Assembly (NCBI RefSeq): GCF_026626745.1
Contig: NZ_JAPNJW010000001.1
Span: 3,766,001 to 3,830,000, forward strand
Source of the DNA: Nannocystis sp. RBIL2
GTDB taxonomy: Bacteria; Myxococcota_A; Polyangia; Nannocystales; Nannocystaceae
Reading direction: 5' to 3'
DNA length: 64,000 nucleotides
Positions 10,140 through 20,512 of the stretch are shown piece after piece (within the stretch, counting starts at the first letter, position 1; each line of letters starts with the position of its first letter). Made by a program: the position numbers and the translations under genes. Below the pieces are notes generated by a model, which was not told the DNA's origin, searched no databases, and saw only the letters and a program-made list of their open reading frames with translations.

Positions 10140-10430
10140 TCACTCCGCAGCGGCGGCAGTGTCTGCCTGGGCCGCGAGCGGGTCGATGGCGATGAACGCC
10201 TTGCGCTCGTGGCCCCGCTTGTAGAAGCGGACCGTGCCGTCGACCAGCGCGAACAGGGTGTAGTCCTTGCCCGTGCCGACGTTCGGGCCAGCGTGGAAGC
10301 TGCTGCCCGCCTGCCGGACCAGGATGTTGCCGGCGCGCACGACCTCGCCGCCGAACCGCTTCACGCCGCGGTTCTGCGCGTTCGAGTCGCGGCCGTTCTT
10401 GATCGAACCTTGACCTTTTTTGTGTGCCAT
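10140..10430 (-). CDS. rpmA: 50S ribosomal protein L27
   Basis: This 96-residue protein begins with the typical L27 tail [15 protein letters not shown] and contains [18 protein letters not shown] and the [11 protein letters not shown] region. L27 sits near the peptidyl-transferase centre of the 50S subunit. There is no N-terminal extension of the kind removed by a protease in Firmicutes. The C-terminal tail after about residue 84 is Ala-rich and longer than in most relatives. The ATG is preceded by a GGAG ribosome-binding site. It lies between rplU and obg on the same strand. Confidence 0.98.
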   Translation of the reverse strand: MAHKKGQGSIKNGRDSNAQNRGVKRFGGEVVRAGNILVRQAGSSFHAGPNVGTGKDYTLFALVDGTVRFYKRGHERKAFIAIDPLAAQADTAAAAE

Positions 10431-10452
10431 CGTCGTTCTCCAGCGGCGCGGT

Positions 10453-10773
10453 TCAGCCGGTGATCGAGGTGATCTTGACCTCGGTGTAGGCCTGCCGGTG
10501 GCCCTGCTTCTTGCGGTAGTTGGTGCGCTTGCGGAACTTGTAGACGATGAGCTTGGGCCCGCGCCCGTGGCTCACGACCTTGGCCTCGACCTTGGCGCCG
10601 GCGACCAGCGGCTTGCCGATCTTCACGGCGTCGCCCTGGCCGACGAGCAGCACCTCGAAGTCGATCGTGGCGCCGGCTTCCACCGGGAGCTTCTCGACGC
10701 GGAGCACGGAACCGGTGCTGACGCGGAACTGCCGCCCGCCGGTACGAATGATGGCTTGCTGGTTCTCAGACAC
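10453..10773 (-). CDS. rplU: 50S ribosomal protein L21
   Basis: The 106-residue protein matches L21 through its length: [12 protein letters not shown] near the start, and [16 protein letters not shown] followed by TEVKITSI at the end. L21 binds 23S rRNA in the large subunit. The start codon is GTG, since the only in-frame start matching the family N-terminus is the CAC complement at 10771-10773. It is the first gene of the rplU-rpmA-obg operon and has a good promoter about 110 nt upstream. Confidence 0.97.
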   Translation of the reverse strand: MSENQQAIIRTGGRQFRVSTGSVLRVEKLPVEAGATIDFEVLLVGQGDAVKIGKPLVAGAKVEAKVVSHGRGPKLIVYKFRKRTNYRKKQGHRQAYTEVKITSITG

Positions 10774-10882
10774 GAAGCGCTCGCATTCTCTGGGGCGATC
10801 CGCCCGCCCACGCGGCAGCCAGATGGTGGCTGCGACCGCCCGGATCGTTCTTCGAGACCCTCGCCGGGCGCGAGGGAACAGG

Positions 10883-10912
10883 CTTATATGCGTGGCCGCC
10901 CGGGCCGGTCAA
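10883..10912 (-). promoter_or_regulatory. Promoter of the rplU-rpmA-obg operon
   Basis: On the minus strand TTGACC (10912-10907) and TATAAG (10888-10883) are separated by 18 nt, close to the housekeeping sigma-70 consensus. The roughly 100-nt leader down to rplU could hold an L21 leader control element, but I cannot identify one. Confidence 0.7.
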
Positions 10913-10968
10913 GCCGCAGGGGCGCGGTGGAGGTCACGCGCGCATCCGCGCACGGGCCGCCTGCTGCT

Positions 10969-12489
10969 TCAGGCCCGACGGCGCCGGCGGGCCCGATGGG
11001 CCAGCCACAAGCCGAGGAGCGGCAGGCCGAGCGCGCTGCCCGCCCCCTGATCGGTGCTGCGGCACTCGCACCCGCCCTTGTCGTCGGCCCCCGGACCTAC
11101 TTCGGAGGTGCTGCCGTCGCTGGCAGATCCCCCGGTGGCGTCGGAGTCGCCGCCGGCGGTGGTGCCCTCGCCCTCGCTGTCGCCCTCGCTGTCGCCCCCG
11201 CTGCCGGTGGGCGGCGCCGGCGTGCCGACGAAGATCGTCAGCTTGTCCTGGACCACGTGCTCGGCGTGGTCCTCGGCCTCGAGCACGACCTCGTAGGTGC
11301 CGGCCTCGAGGTTGGCGAAGTACCAGGCGCCGACCTTCTCGTAGTCGACCTCGTCGAGCGCGACCTTGCCGTCGCGACTGACCTTGATGCGCCAGCCGAC
11401 GCCGCCGTAGTTGTCGTGGATGTCGGCCTTGACCTCGATGTCGGCGCCGACCTCCAGCTCGATCACGTCGCCGTCGGGCAGGATGTTGACCGTGGGCGGC
11501 TCGGTGTCGTCCTCGGGGGTGCCGAAGATCTTGTTGAGCTCCGCGAGGTCGTTCTGCTGCTCGCTGTCCTCGCCGCAGTAGACCTCGTGGATCAGCCGGC
11601 AGCCGATGGTGCCGGGGCCCTGACACTGCTCCTCGCACAACGCCTGGCAGTTGTCGCCGAAGTGCTTGTTGTTGCCCGCCTGGTAGCTCATGATCCGATC
11701 GCTGCCGAGCGTGTGGTCGAGGCCCCACGCGTGGGCGATCTCCTGGCTGATCGTCGCCGAGCTGCTGTCGAACGCGTAGACCACGTTGCGCTGGTCACGG
11801 TCCTCGCAGTCGGTGCCCGGGGCGACGCCGCCGGCCGGGTCGCCGATGTTGGTGTCGGACCACGAGCCGCCGACCATCGCCATCGTGTACGGCACGGTCT
11901 TGCTCGGGCGGTTGAGATAGAGGACGCGGACGCCGAGCGTCTCGAGGTCCTGCTGGACCGCCTGGATCAGGGTCAGCGCGGTCGCCTCCGAGCCGTTGAA
12001 CACCGGGTACGGGTGGTTGTGGCGAGCCAGCGTCGACTTGTTCTCGGCCGAGTTGTCGTCGCCGGCCTTGAGCATGCCGCCGTTGAAGTTGAGGAACACC
12101 GTGCCCTTGCGCGGGTACTGGTTGCCCTCGATGTCCTCCCAGGCCGGCAGCGGCTTCGGGTCGATCTGCTTGCGGCCCTCGGCGATCTCGCGCCGCTGCA
12201 CGACCTCGCCGATCTGCACCCACCCCTCGGGCAGCTGCCCGGGCACCTGCGGCTCTGACGCGCGCGCGCTCAGGGGCAACGAGTCGAGCTGCGACAGGTC
12301 CGGCTGCTCGACCGGTTCGGCCACGAACTTGCCACGCGACTGCAACACCTCGCGCATGTCGTAGCGATGCGCGCCGGTGGCCATCTTCGCGTAGGGGTCG
12401 TACCGCTCGCCGTCGGCGGCCGCGGCGACCGCCGGCAGCCCGGCCGTCACGCCGCAGAGGAGGAGAAGTGCGTCTGCCTTCAAAGCCAT
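10969..12489 (-). CDS. Metzincin-like surface protein with altered zinc site and MYXO-CTERM-type tail
   Basis: The 506-residue protein has a signal peptide, then a metzincin-like domain. Its zinc motif region reads QEIAHAWGLDH (residues 249-259), which fits HExxHxxGxxH except that the first His is Gln; a Met-turn (RIMSY, Met 267) follows. The active-site Glu and two His remain, so it is either a weak or inactive protease or a binding protein. An Ig-like beta domain (about 340-430) follows, then a Ser/Gly/Asp/Glu-rich linker. The end (CEC, hydrophobic helix, Arg cluster) fits surface-sorted MYXO-CTERM proteins. The ATG has a GGAG upstream. It is transcribed divergently from the lytic transglycosylase gene. 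Confidence 0.75.
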   Translation of the reverse strand: MALKADALLLLCGVTAGLPAVAAAADGERYDPYAKMATGAHRYDMREVLQSRGKFVAEPVEQPDLSQLDSLPLSARASEPQVPGQLPEGWVQIGEVVQRREIAEGRKQIDPKPLPAWEDIEGNQYPRKGTVFLNFNGGMLKAGDDNSAENKSTLARHNHPYPVFNGSEATALTLIQAVQQDLETLGVRVLYLNRPSKTVPYTMAMVGGSWSDTNIGDPAGGVAPGTDCEDRDQRNVVYAFDSSSATISQEIAHAWGLDHTLGSDRIMSYQAGNNKHFGDNCQALCEEQCQGPGTIGCRLIHEVYCGEDSEQQNDLAELNKIFGTPEDDTEPPTVNILPDGDVIELEVGADIEVKADIHDNYGGVGWRIKVSRDGKVALDEVDYEKVGAWYFANLEAGTYEVVLEAEDHAEHVVQDKLTIFVGTPAPPTGSGGDSEGDSEGEGTTAGGDSDATGGSASDGSTSEVGPGADDKGGCECRSTDQGAGSALGLPLLGLWLAHRARRRRRA

Positions 12490-12636
12490 GTCTCCGCTCC
12501 TGCCCGCGCGCCTGGCGAGCTACGAGAACCCATCATACGAACATTCCCTTCGAGCACGCGTGGCGAGATGCACGCCCGCCTCGATTTTTCGCTAAACTCT
12601 GGGTCCTCCCCGGACAATGTAGGATATTTCACACCC

Positions 12637-13263
12637 ATGACTACCCTACAGCCTTCGACCGCGCCGCGAGCCCTCCGGGGCCTCCGCCATGCGCGATGGA
12701 CCGTTGTTTGGACGTTGCTGGGGGTCGCCCTCGGGGCTCCCGGCTGTGCGACCTCACGCGTGGAGCCTGCGCGATCTCCCGTGGAAGCGTCGCTGGACCC
12801 GCAGGGCAGCGGCGGGGGCGACGCCTGCGAACGCTGGCCTTCGGGGCAGCGCAAGGAGATCGCAGCGGTGCAGCCGCACGTGCAGTCGGCGGCGAAGAAC
12901 AACAAGCTCGACCCGCGCCTCATCAACGCGGTGATCTGGGTCGAGAGCAAGTTCAACGCCCGGGCCCGCGGCCCTGGCGGCACGCAGGGCCTGATGCAGC
13001 TGATGCCGTCGACCGCGCGCGAGCTCGCCAGCAGCCTCGGCGAGCGCTCGCGCCCGCTCGACCCCGGCTTCAACGTGCGCGCCGGCAGCCTCTACCTGGC
13101 CCGCATGATCCGCAAGTTCGACGGCAACACCGACCTCGGGCTGGCCGCCTACCACGGCGGGCCCGGGCACGTGCTCAAGTGGCGCAAGGCCGGCAAGCGC
13201 GGCGTGCCCGAGGGCAGCAAGAAGTACGTCGAGAAGATCAACGCCGCCAAGAAGATGTTCTGA
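12637..13263 (+). CDS. Lytic transglycosylase (SLT domain) lipoprotein
   Basis: I start this gene at ATG 12637, which gives a 208-residue protein with a twin-Arg-containing hydrophobic signal ending in GAPGC, a lipobox. The C-terminal half is an SLT/lysozyme-like domain: AVIWVESKFNARA with the catalytic Glu, GTQGLMQLMPSTA, then AGSLYLARMI and GLAAYHGGPGHV. Such enzymes cleave peptidoglycan glycan strands to 1,6-anhydro ends, from the periplasmic side. TAGGAT (12620) 11 nt before the start may be the -10 box. The TGA stop is part of a 14-nt repeat array that continues downstream. Confidence 0.9.
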   Translation: MTTLQPSTAPRALRGLRHARWTVVWTLLGVALGAPGCATSRVEPARSPVEASLDPQGSGGGDACERWPSGQRKEIAAVQPHVQSAAKNNKLDPRLINAVIWVESKFNARARGPGGTQGLMQLMPSTARELASSLGERSRPLDPGFNVRAGSLYLARMIRKFDGNTDLGLAAYHGGPGHVLKWRKAGKRGVPEGSKKYVEKINAAKKMF

Positions 13264-13339
13264 GGGCCCTGCCCTCGCGGACAGAGCCCTCAGGACAGGG
13301 CCTTTCGGACATGCCCGTCAGGACATGTCTGAAGGACGA
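13256..13339. repeat. 14-nt hairpin-repeat array, 6 units
   Basis: Units start at 13256, 13270, 13284, 13298, 13312 and 13326; the clearest are TGCCCTCGCGGACA (13270) and TGCCCGTCAGGACA (13312). The first unit contains the TGA stop codon of the transglycosylase gene. The array lies between convergent genes and ends just before the ABC-F gene. Confidence 0.75.
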
Positions 13340-13344
13340 TGGAC

Positions 13345-14952
<1,608 letters not shown>

Positions 14953-15063
14953 CGCTGGCTTCCTCGCAAATAACCTCGTTCAGGGCCGCGCTCCGATCGG
15001 CGACGATCGCCAAGCGCCACAAGGCCCCGAGGCCGGCACGCCGCTTGCCGGGCGCGCCGGTGC

Positions 15064-15741
15064 GTGGTTAGCTTGCGGGACTTGCACCGGCAACGCCCAA
15101 TCCTCCTCGCCGTGAGCCTCATCGCGGTCGCAGTGTGGGCGGTTCCTCACGAGGTGCAGGCCTGCAGCTGCATGCCGCCTCCCGCGCCCACGGCCGCACG
15201 CGACCAGGCCGAGGCCGTGTTCGAGGGCCGCGTGGAGAACGTCCAGACCTCCGACGGCACCGGCATGGTCCGCTACGTGCTCGCCGTCCAGCGGGTGTTC
15301 AAGGGCGACCTGCCGGCGTCGACGTCGATCGTGACCCGCTCGAGCAGCGCCGCGTGCGGCCGCAGCTTCGTGCTCGGCAAAAATTACCTGGTCTACGCCC
15401 ACCGCACCGCCGAGGGCGATCTCGGCGACACGATGTGCTCACGCACCCGCCAGATGGGCACCGCCGACGAAGATCTCGCGGCGCTCGGCGCCGGCACGCC
15501 GCCCCCCGCTCCGGCTTCGCCCGAGACGCAGAGCCGCGAACCGCCCCGGATCGAGCCCCCGGGCCCGCCGCCGGCCCTGGACGCCCCGGCGCCCGCCACC
15601 CGCCGCGGCTGCGACCTGGCCGCCAGCGGCCCCGCCGGCCTCGCCGGCCTCGCCCTCCTCGGGCTCCGCCGTCGCCGACGCCGACCCCCGGCGTGTGCGA
15701 GCCCGCGCACGCAGGCCGCTGTCAGCGGGCCCGGAGCCTGA
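15064..15741 (+). CDS. Secreted Cys-rich surface protein with MYXO-CTERM-like end
   Basis: This is a 225-residue protein starting at GTG 15064, with GTG 15112 as alternative. A signal peptide ends just before ACSC, so the mature protein would start with Cys-Ser-Cys, the pattern of the TIMP/netrin (NTR)-like fold. The region to about residue 135 contains VFEGRVENV, FKGDLP, ACGRSFVLGKNYLVYA and MCSRT, which fits such a domain. A Pro-rich linker follows, then RRGC, a short hydrophobic helix and an Arg run, resembling a MYXO-CTERM signal. A disordered 20-residue tail after the Arg run is odd for that signal. Function is unknown. Confidence 0.65.
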   Translation: MVSLRDLHRQRPILLAVSLIAVAVWAVPHEVQACSCMPPPAPTAARDQAEAVFEGRVENVQTSDGTGMVRYVLAVQRVFKGDLPASTSIVTRSSSAACGRSFVLGKNYLVYAHRTAEGDLGDTMCSRTRQMGTADEDLAALGAGTPPPAPASPETQSREPPRIEPPGPPPALDAPAPATRRGCDLAASGPAGLAGLALLGLRRRRRRPPACASPRTQAAVSGPGA

Positions 15742-15842
15742 TAGCCTTCGCGCCCGCCTGGGCCGCCATGCCTGGAGCCACCGCGACCGTCGCCGACGGC
15801 CGGGATTCCGTGCATGCTTGCGCCAGCCTGGAGACCGCCCTG

Positions 15843-17480
15843 ATGTCGTTTGGCCTGTTCCGCGTCCCCGACCCCGTCAACGAAGCCGTGCGCACGTACG
15901 CGCCCGACACGCCGGAACGGGCTTCGCTCAAGGCCACCTACGCCGAGCTCGCCAATAAGAAGTTCGACCTGCCGCTGTGGATCGGCGGCAAGGCGGTGCG
16001 GACCGGGAACATCAGCCCCATCGTCTGCCCCCACCAGCGGAAGGCCGAGCTCGGCGGGTTCCACCAGGCCGGGACCCGCGAGGTCGGCGACGCCATCGCC
16101 GCGGCACAGGCGGCCCGCGGCGAGTGGGCGGCGATGCCGTGGGACCAGCGAGCGGCGATCTTCCTGCGGGCGGCGGCCCTGCTGCGCGGGCCGTTCCGCG
16201 ACCGGCTCAACGCGGCGACGATGCTGAACCAGTCGAAGACCGCGCACCAGGCCGAGATCGACGCCGCCTGCGAGCTCATCGACTTCTTCCACTTCAATGT
16301 CCACTACCTGACGCAGCTCTACGGCGAGCAGCCGATCTCGTCGCCGGGCACGTGGAACCGCGTCGAGTACCGCCCGCTCGACGGCTTCGTGTTCGCCGTG
16401 ACGCCGTTCAACTTCACCTCGATCGCCGGCAACCTGCCGACGGCGCCGGCGCTGTGCGGCAACACCGTGGTGTGGAAGCCGGCCTCGACCGCGGTGCTGT
16501 CGGGCTCGGTGATCATGGAGCTGCTGCAGGCGGCCGGCCTGCCGCCGGGGGTCATCAACTTCGTGCCCGGCTCGCCCGCCGCCATCGGCGAGCAAGTGCT
16601 GGCCCACCGCGACCTGGCCGGCGTCCACTTCACCGGCTCGACCCCGGTGTTCAAGCAGATGTGGCGGTCGATCGGCAACAACATCGACAACTACGTCAGC
16701 TACCCGCGCCTGGTCGGAGAGACAGGTGGCAAGGACTTCGTGTTCGCCCACCCGAGCGCGGACGTGCAGTCGCTGGCGCACAACCTGCTGCGCGGCGCCT
16801 TCGAGTACCAGGGCCAGAAGTGCTCGGCCGCCTCGCGGGCCTACATCCCCGACAACCTGTGGCCGCAGGTGCGGGAGATCCTCGGCGACGGCATCGCCAG
16901 CATCAAGGTCGGCGACGTCAGCGACTTCACCAACTTCATGGGCGCGGTGATCGACGCCCGCGCCTACGCCAAGCTGCGCGAGGCGATCGAGGAGGCGCGC
17001 AGCCGCCAGGGCGGGCGCGTTGGCGAGGTCATCGGCGGCGAGAGCGACGACAAGACCGGCTTCTTCATCCGCCCGACGGTCATCGCCGGGGTCGAGCCGG
17101 AGTACCGGACGATGAAGGAGGAGCTGTTCGGGCCGGTGCTGACGATCCACATCTACCCGCAGGCGCGCTTCGAGGAGACCCTCGCGCTGTGCGAGCGCGG
17201 CAGCGAGTACGCGCTGACCGGCGCCATCTTCGCCGAGAACCGGCAGGCGATCGTCGACGCCACCCGCACGCTGCGCCACGCGGCCGGCAACTTCTACATC
17301 AACGACAAGCCGACCGGCGCAGTGGTGGGCCAGCAGCCGTTCGGCGGCAGCAAGGCCAGCGGCACCAACGACAAGGCCGGCAGCATGCTCAACCTGGTGC
17401 GGTGGATCTCCCCGCGGACGATCAAGGAGACCTTCGCGCCGCTCCGCGACTTCCGCTATCCGTTCATGAACGCCGGCTAG
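15843..17480 (+). CDS. pruA: 1-pyrroline-5-carboxylate dehydrogenase
   Basis: The 545-residue protein is an aldehyde dehydrogenase of the stand-alone P5C dehydrogenase type, as in mitochondrial ALDH4A1. It oxidises glutamate semialdehyde (P5C) to glutamate with NAD+, the second step of proline breakdown. Visible signatures are the Glu in GETGGKD (Glu 293), the catalytic Cys in QGQKCSAAS (Cys 327), FTGSTPVFKQM for nucleotide binding, and EELFGPVLTI. No proline dehydrogenase gene is adjacent. ATG 15843 is preceded by GGAG at good distance and matches the family N-terminus. Confidence 0.95.
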   Translation: MSFGLFRVPDPVNEAVRTYAPDTPERASLKATYAELANKKFDLPLWIGGKAVRTGNISPIVCPHQRKAELGGFHQAGTREVGDAIAAAQAARGEWAAMPWDQRAAIFLRAAALLRGPFRDRLNAATMLNQSKTAHQAEIDAACELIDFFHFNVHYLTQLYGEQPISSPGTWNRVEYRPLDGFVFAVTPFNFTSIAGNLPTAPALCGNTVVWKPASTAVLSGSVIMELLQAAGLPPGVINFVPGSPAAIGEQVLAHRDLAGVHFTGSTPVFKQMWRSIGNNIDNYVSYPRLVGETGGKDFVFAHPSADVQSLAHNLLRGAFEYQGQKCSAASRAYIPDNLWPQVREILGDGIASIKVGDVSDFTNFMGAVIDARAYAKLREAIEEARSRQGGRVGEVIGGESDDKTGFFIRPTVIAGVEPEYRTMKEELFGPVLTIHIYPQARFEETLALCERGSEYALTGAIFAENRQAIVDATRTLRHAAGNFYINDKPTGAVVGQQPFGGSKASGTNDKAGSMLNLVRWISPRTIKETFAPLRDFRYPFMNAG

Positions 17481-17569
17481 GGCGACCTCCTCGGCCGCAC
17501 AGCGGGCAGAGCGCCTCCGCGCCTCGACTTCGTCTACCTTCGCCCGTAAGCCAGCTTCGAGGACCCTTC

Positions 17570-17857
17570 ATGCGACACGTCATCCTCCCCGCCTGCGCGT
17601 CCTTCGTCCTGCTCTTCGGGGCATGTTCCAACGGCAAGGCGACGGAGGCCGAGTGCGCCCAGTTCGCGGCTCACTTCGAGAAGCTGATGAGCGGCGGAGC
17701 GGGCGCGGCCGAGGCCGCCAAGACCACGCAGCTGGCCAAGGACATGGCGAAGGAGCTCCAGGCCAAGTGCCTGAGCGAGGGCACCTCCGCCGAGGTCCGC
17801 TGCGCCCTGGCGGCCGAGTCGATGGAGGCGCTGCAGCGCTGCGGCGACCCCAAGTGA
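17570..17857 (+). CDS. Small lipoprotein, unknown function
   Basis: The 95-residue product has a hydrophobic signal ending in LFGAC and so should be a lipoprotein. The mature part is helical with four Cys spread over 75 residues, suggesting two disulfides outside the cytoplasm. I recognise no family. GAGG before the ATG is the likely ribosome-binding site. It is followed after 7 nt by the MOSC gene and probably shares its transcript. Confidence 0.7.
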   Translation: MRHVILPACASFVLLFGACSNGKATEAECAQFAAHFEKLMSGGAGAAEAAKTTQLAKDMAKELQAKCLSEGTSAEVRCALAAESMEALQRCGDPK

Positions 17858-17864
17858 GGCGACG

Positions 17865-18359
17865 ATGGCCACGGCCTCGGACGAGCGCGGCGTCGTCGTC
17901 GGCGTCCACGTCAACCCCGCGGGCGGGGTGCCGAAGTACGCCGTCGGCCTCGCGCTCGTGACCAGCAGCGGGGTCGCGGGCGACCGCCAGCTCGACCTCA
18001 GGCACCACGGCGGCCCTGACCGCGCGGTCTGCCTGTTCGCGCTCGAGCGCATCGAGGCGCTGGCCGCCGAGGGTCACCCGATCGCCCCCGGCACCACCGG
18101 CGAGAACCTCACGATCGCGGGCCTCGACTGGGACCGCGTCGGCGCCGGCGACCGCCTGGCCGTCGGCGACGACGTGCTCCTCGAGATCACCGGCCCCGCC
18201 CCGCCCTGCAACACCGTCGCCGGCTCGTTCAAGGGCGGCGAGTTCAAGCGGATCTCCGCCAAGCTGCACCCCGGCTGGAGCCGCCTCTACGCCCGCGTCC
18301 TGCGCGAGGGCGTGGTCCGCGAGCGGGCTGTCGTCTGTCTGCTCGGACAGGGCGCTTAG
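17865..18359 (+). CDS. MOSC-domain protein (YiiM-like)
   Basis: This 164-residue protein is a single MOSC domain: GVAGDRQLDLRHHGG near the start, GTTGENLTIAGLD in the middle, and the conserved Cys in PAPPCNT (about residue 117). MOSC proteins carry sulfur or bind molybdenum cofactor; E. coli YiiM of the same type helps reduce 6-N-hydroxylaminopurine. The exact substrate here is unknown. The last residues (from about 157) and the TAG stop are encoded by the first units of a 14-nt repeat array, so the natural C-terminus may have been replaced by repeat DNA. Confidence 0.85.
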   Translation: MATASDERGVVVGVHVNPAGGVPKYAVGLALVTSSGVAGDRQLDLRHHGGPDRAVCLFALERIEALAAEGHPIAPGTTGENLTIAGLDWDRVGAGDRLAVGDDVLLEITGPAPPCNTVAGSFKGGEFKRISAKLHPGWSRLYARVLREGVVRERAVVCLLGQGA

Positions 18360-18433
18360 GACCTGCCCTTTCGGGCATGCTCTCCGGGACATGCACGAAG
18401 GGGCATGCCCGAACGGACATGCCCCTTCGCTCG
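18336..18433. repeat. 14-nt hairpin-repeat array, 7 units, starting inside the MOSC gene
   Basis: Units start at 18336, 18350, 18364, 18378, 18392, 18406 and 18420 with no slip in phase. TGTCTGCTCGGACA (18336) and TGCCCTTTCGGGCA (18364) are good matches. Units 5-7 also form a longer hairpin with CGAAGGGGCATG arms (18396-18430). The array spans the stop codon of the MOSC gene and the gap to the convergent dnaJ. Confidence 0.8.
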
Positions 18434-18446
18434 CCGGGCAGCGGGC

Positions 18447-19568
18447 TCAGCAGCCGCCGCGCTTGCGGCGGCGCAGGCTGCTGAAGAAGCCCTTCTTCGG
18501 CTCGGCGACCGACTCGCCGCCGAGCTCGGCGAGCTCGCGCAGGAGGTCCTCCTGGTCGCCCGACAGCTTGGTCGGCACGGTGACCTCGATGTGGATGTGG
18601 TGGTCGCCGAAGCCGCGGCCGCCGATCACCGGCACGCCCTTGCCCTTGCGGGAGACGACGTGGTTCGGCTGGGTGCCGGCCTCGAGCTCGAGGTCGATGT
18701 CGCCGGACAGGGTCGCGGCCTTGACGGTGCAGCCGAGCGCCGCCTGGACCATCGAGACGGTGACCTTCGAGTGGACGTCGTACTCGTCGCGCTGGAACCG
18801 CTCGTCGGGCTGGACTGCGACCTCGACGTAGAGGTTGCCGGCCGGGCCGCCCTTGGCGCCGGCCATGCCGCGGCCGGGGATCCGCAAGGTCTGGCCGTCG
18901 TCGACGCCGGCGGGGATGTTGACCTTGAGGGTCGCCTCGCGCTGGACCGCGCCGGTGCCCGAGCAGGTCTTGCACGGCGAGGTGATCATCTGCCCCTGGC
19001 CCTGGCAGCGCGGGCAGGTGGTCTGGATGGTGAAGAAGCCCTGGCGGTGGATCACCTGACCGTGGCCGCCGCACTGACTGCAGGTCTGCGGCTTGGTGCC
19101 GGGGGCCGCGCCGCTGCCGTTGCAGTCCTCGCAGGCCTCGCGGCGCTGGACCGTGAGCTCGCGCTCGACGCCGGACACCGCCTCGGCGAACGGGATGACC
19201 ACGCGGGTCTTGAGGTCTCCGCCGCGCTGCGGGCCGTCGCGGCGGCCGCTGAACCCGAGGTTGCCGAACAGGTCGCCGAACAGGTCGCTGAAGCGGCTGA
19301 AGATCTCGTCGGTGCCCTGGAAGCCGGAGAAGCCGGCGCGCGACGGGCCCTCGTGCCCGTATTGATCGTAGAGCCGACGCTTGTCGTCGTCGCTCAAGAC
19401 CTCGAACGCCTCGGCCGCCTCCTTGAACTTCTCCTCGGCCTCGGGATTGCCGGGGTTGCGGTCGGGATGCCACTGCATCGCCGCCTTGCGATAGGCGCGC
19501 TTGATGTCGGGCGCGGGGGCCGTTTTTTCGACCCCGAGAACCTCATAATAATCGCGTTTTGCGGGCAC
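18447..19568 (-). CDS. dnaJ: Chaperone DnaJ (Hsp40)
   Basis: I start at GTG 19568, which gives 373 residues and the normal DnaJ N-terminus [10 protein letters not shown]. The J domain carries HPD in [10 protein letters not shown], which activates DnaK ATPase. Next come a Gly/Phe-rich region, four CxxCxGxG zinc motifs ([32 protein letters not shown]) and the C-terminal substrate-binding domains. The end is Arg-rich and stops in Gly-Gly-Cys, which is unusual. No dnaK or grpE lies next to it. Confidence 0.95.
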   Translation of the reverse strand: MPAKRDYYEVLGVEKTAPAPDIKRAYRKAAMQWHPDRNPGNPEAEEKFKEAAEAFEVLSDDDKRRLYDQYGHEGPSRAGFSGFQGTDEIFSRFSDLFGDLFGNLGFSGRRDGPQRGGDLKTRVVIPFAEAVSGVERELTVQRREACEDCNGSGAAPGTKPQTCSQCGGHGQVIHRQGFFTIQTTCPRCQGQGQMITSPCKTCSGTGAVQREATLKVNIPAGVDDGQTLRIPGRGMAGAKGGPAGNLYVEVAVQPDERFQRDEYDVHSKVTVSMVQAALGCTVKAATLSGDIDLELEAGTQPNHVVSRKGKGVPVIGGRGFGDHHIHIEVTVPTKLSGDQEDLLRELAELGGESVAEPKKGFFSSLRRRKRGGC

Positions 19569-19718
19569 CGCGCGCGAGAAGCTAAACACCTGCGTGGTCG
19601 CTGTCAACGACAGCTCCCCCGAGTCGGCGGGGCCCGCCGTGCGGACCGCCACGCGAGCAGCGGAGCGCGCGCGGCGATGACGCTTGTGGTAGCGTGGCGC
19701 CCCCGAGGACACAGCCCG

Positions 19719-20351
19719 ATGCACAAGACTGCTCTCATCCGCGCGCTCGTAGCGACCACCTGCGCACTCCCGGTCCTCGCCGGCGGGTGCAAGGAAGAAC
19801 CGATCCCGCTGTTCGACGAGCAAGGCACCTGGGTGCTCTCGCTGTTCGCGCTCGAGGACGGCGACGTCATCGGCGACTTCGGCTCCGGCCTGCGCCAGGA
19901 GAAGTACATGATCTTCTTCGACAAGGAGGCGAAGATCGTGGCCACCGCGGCGTGCAACGACTCGATGGGCGAGCAGGGCGTGAAGGCGAGCCAGTGCGAC
20001 CTCACCGCGGAGCAGGGCGGCTACTACTGCCGCTGCTTCGAGTACGAGTACGACGAGACGGAGATGCTCTGGACCGAGTTCGTGCCCAAGGGCCAGCCGG
20101 CGCCGCCGGAGCCGAGCGAGGAGGACATCGCCGCGGGCGTGGTGCCGCCGAAGAACGGGGTCCGGGTCCAGCTCGAAGAGTACAGCCCGGAGGCGTACAA
20201 CGACACCTTCCGCTACACGCCGCTGCCGTTCGGCGTGTTCGACAGCAACGGCGTGACCTCGCAGTACGTGTTCCAGGGCCGCAGCGAGGCGTTCTTCGAC
20301 GAGACCGGCTGCCGCCAGGTGTGCGGCATCGCCGGCGAGCCCGAGATGTGA
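19719..20351 (+). CDS. Lipoprotein, unknown function
   Basis: The 210-residue protein has a signal ending in LAGGC (lipobox). The mature part starts with [13 protein letters not shown], includes a Cys cluster ([12 protein letters not shown]), and ends with a second Cys pair (CRQVCG), suggesting disulfides. I see no known domain. The start ATG has no strong ribosome-binding site; TAGCGT at 19690 could be a -10 box for a 20-nt leader. The tRNA-Sec gene follows 48 nt after the stop. Confidence 0.65.
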   Translation: MHKTALIRALVATTCALPVLAGGCKEEPIPLFDEQGTWVLSLFALEDGDVIGDFGSGLRQEKYMIFFDKEAKIVATAACNDSMGEQGVKASQCDLTAEQGGYYCRCFEYEYDETEMLWTEFVPKGQPAPPEPSEEDIAAGVVPPKNGVRVQLEEYSPEAYNDTFRYTPLPFGVFDSNGVTSQYVFQGRSEAFFDETGCRQVCGIAGEPEM

Positions 20352-20398
20352 GCCGCGCGCCGTTCCCTCGCCGGAGCGCTTCCGCTATCCTCGCTCGC

Positions 20399-20493
20399 GG
20401 AGGCGCTCGGCTCGCTGGTGCGGCCCCCGGTCTTCAACACCGGTGTGGGGTGCGAGGAGCGCCCTGGGCAGGTTCGATTCCTGTGCGCCTCCG
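20399..20493 (+). tRNA. selC: Selenocysteine tRNA (anticodon UCA)
   Basis: The 95-nt gene folds with an 8-bp acceptor stem (GGAGGCGC, 20399-20406, with GCGCCTCC, 20485-20492), a 5-bp T stem around TTCGATT (20473-20479), a long variable arm, and an anticodon stem CCGGT/ACCGG around loop CTTCAAC with anticodon TCA at 20434-20436. The 8+5 acceptor/T arrangement, long variable arm and UCA anticodon define tRNA-Sec, which reads UGA as selenocysteine together with SelB. The 3' CCA is not encoded. No selA, selB or selD gene and no obvious selenoprotein is in the window. Confidence 0.93.
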
Positions 20494-20512
20494 ATCTCCT
20501 CGGCACTGACGC

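Noticed and set aside
16711..16724. TGGTCGGAGAGACA inside the P5C dehydrogenase gene as a repeat unit
   Set aside because: It encodes the active-site motif VGETGGK that is conserved throughout the family, so the resemblance is most likely chance.
17610..17623. TGCTCTTCGGGGCA over the lipobox of the small lipoprotein as a repeat unit
   Set aside because: It fits the pattern but encodes the required LFGAC lipobox; with one isolated copy I cannot separate it from chance.
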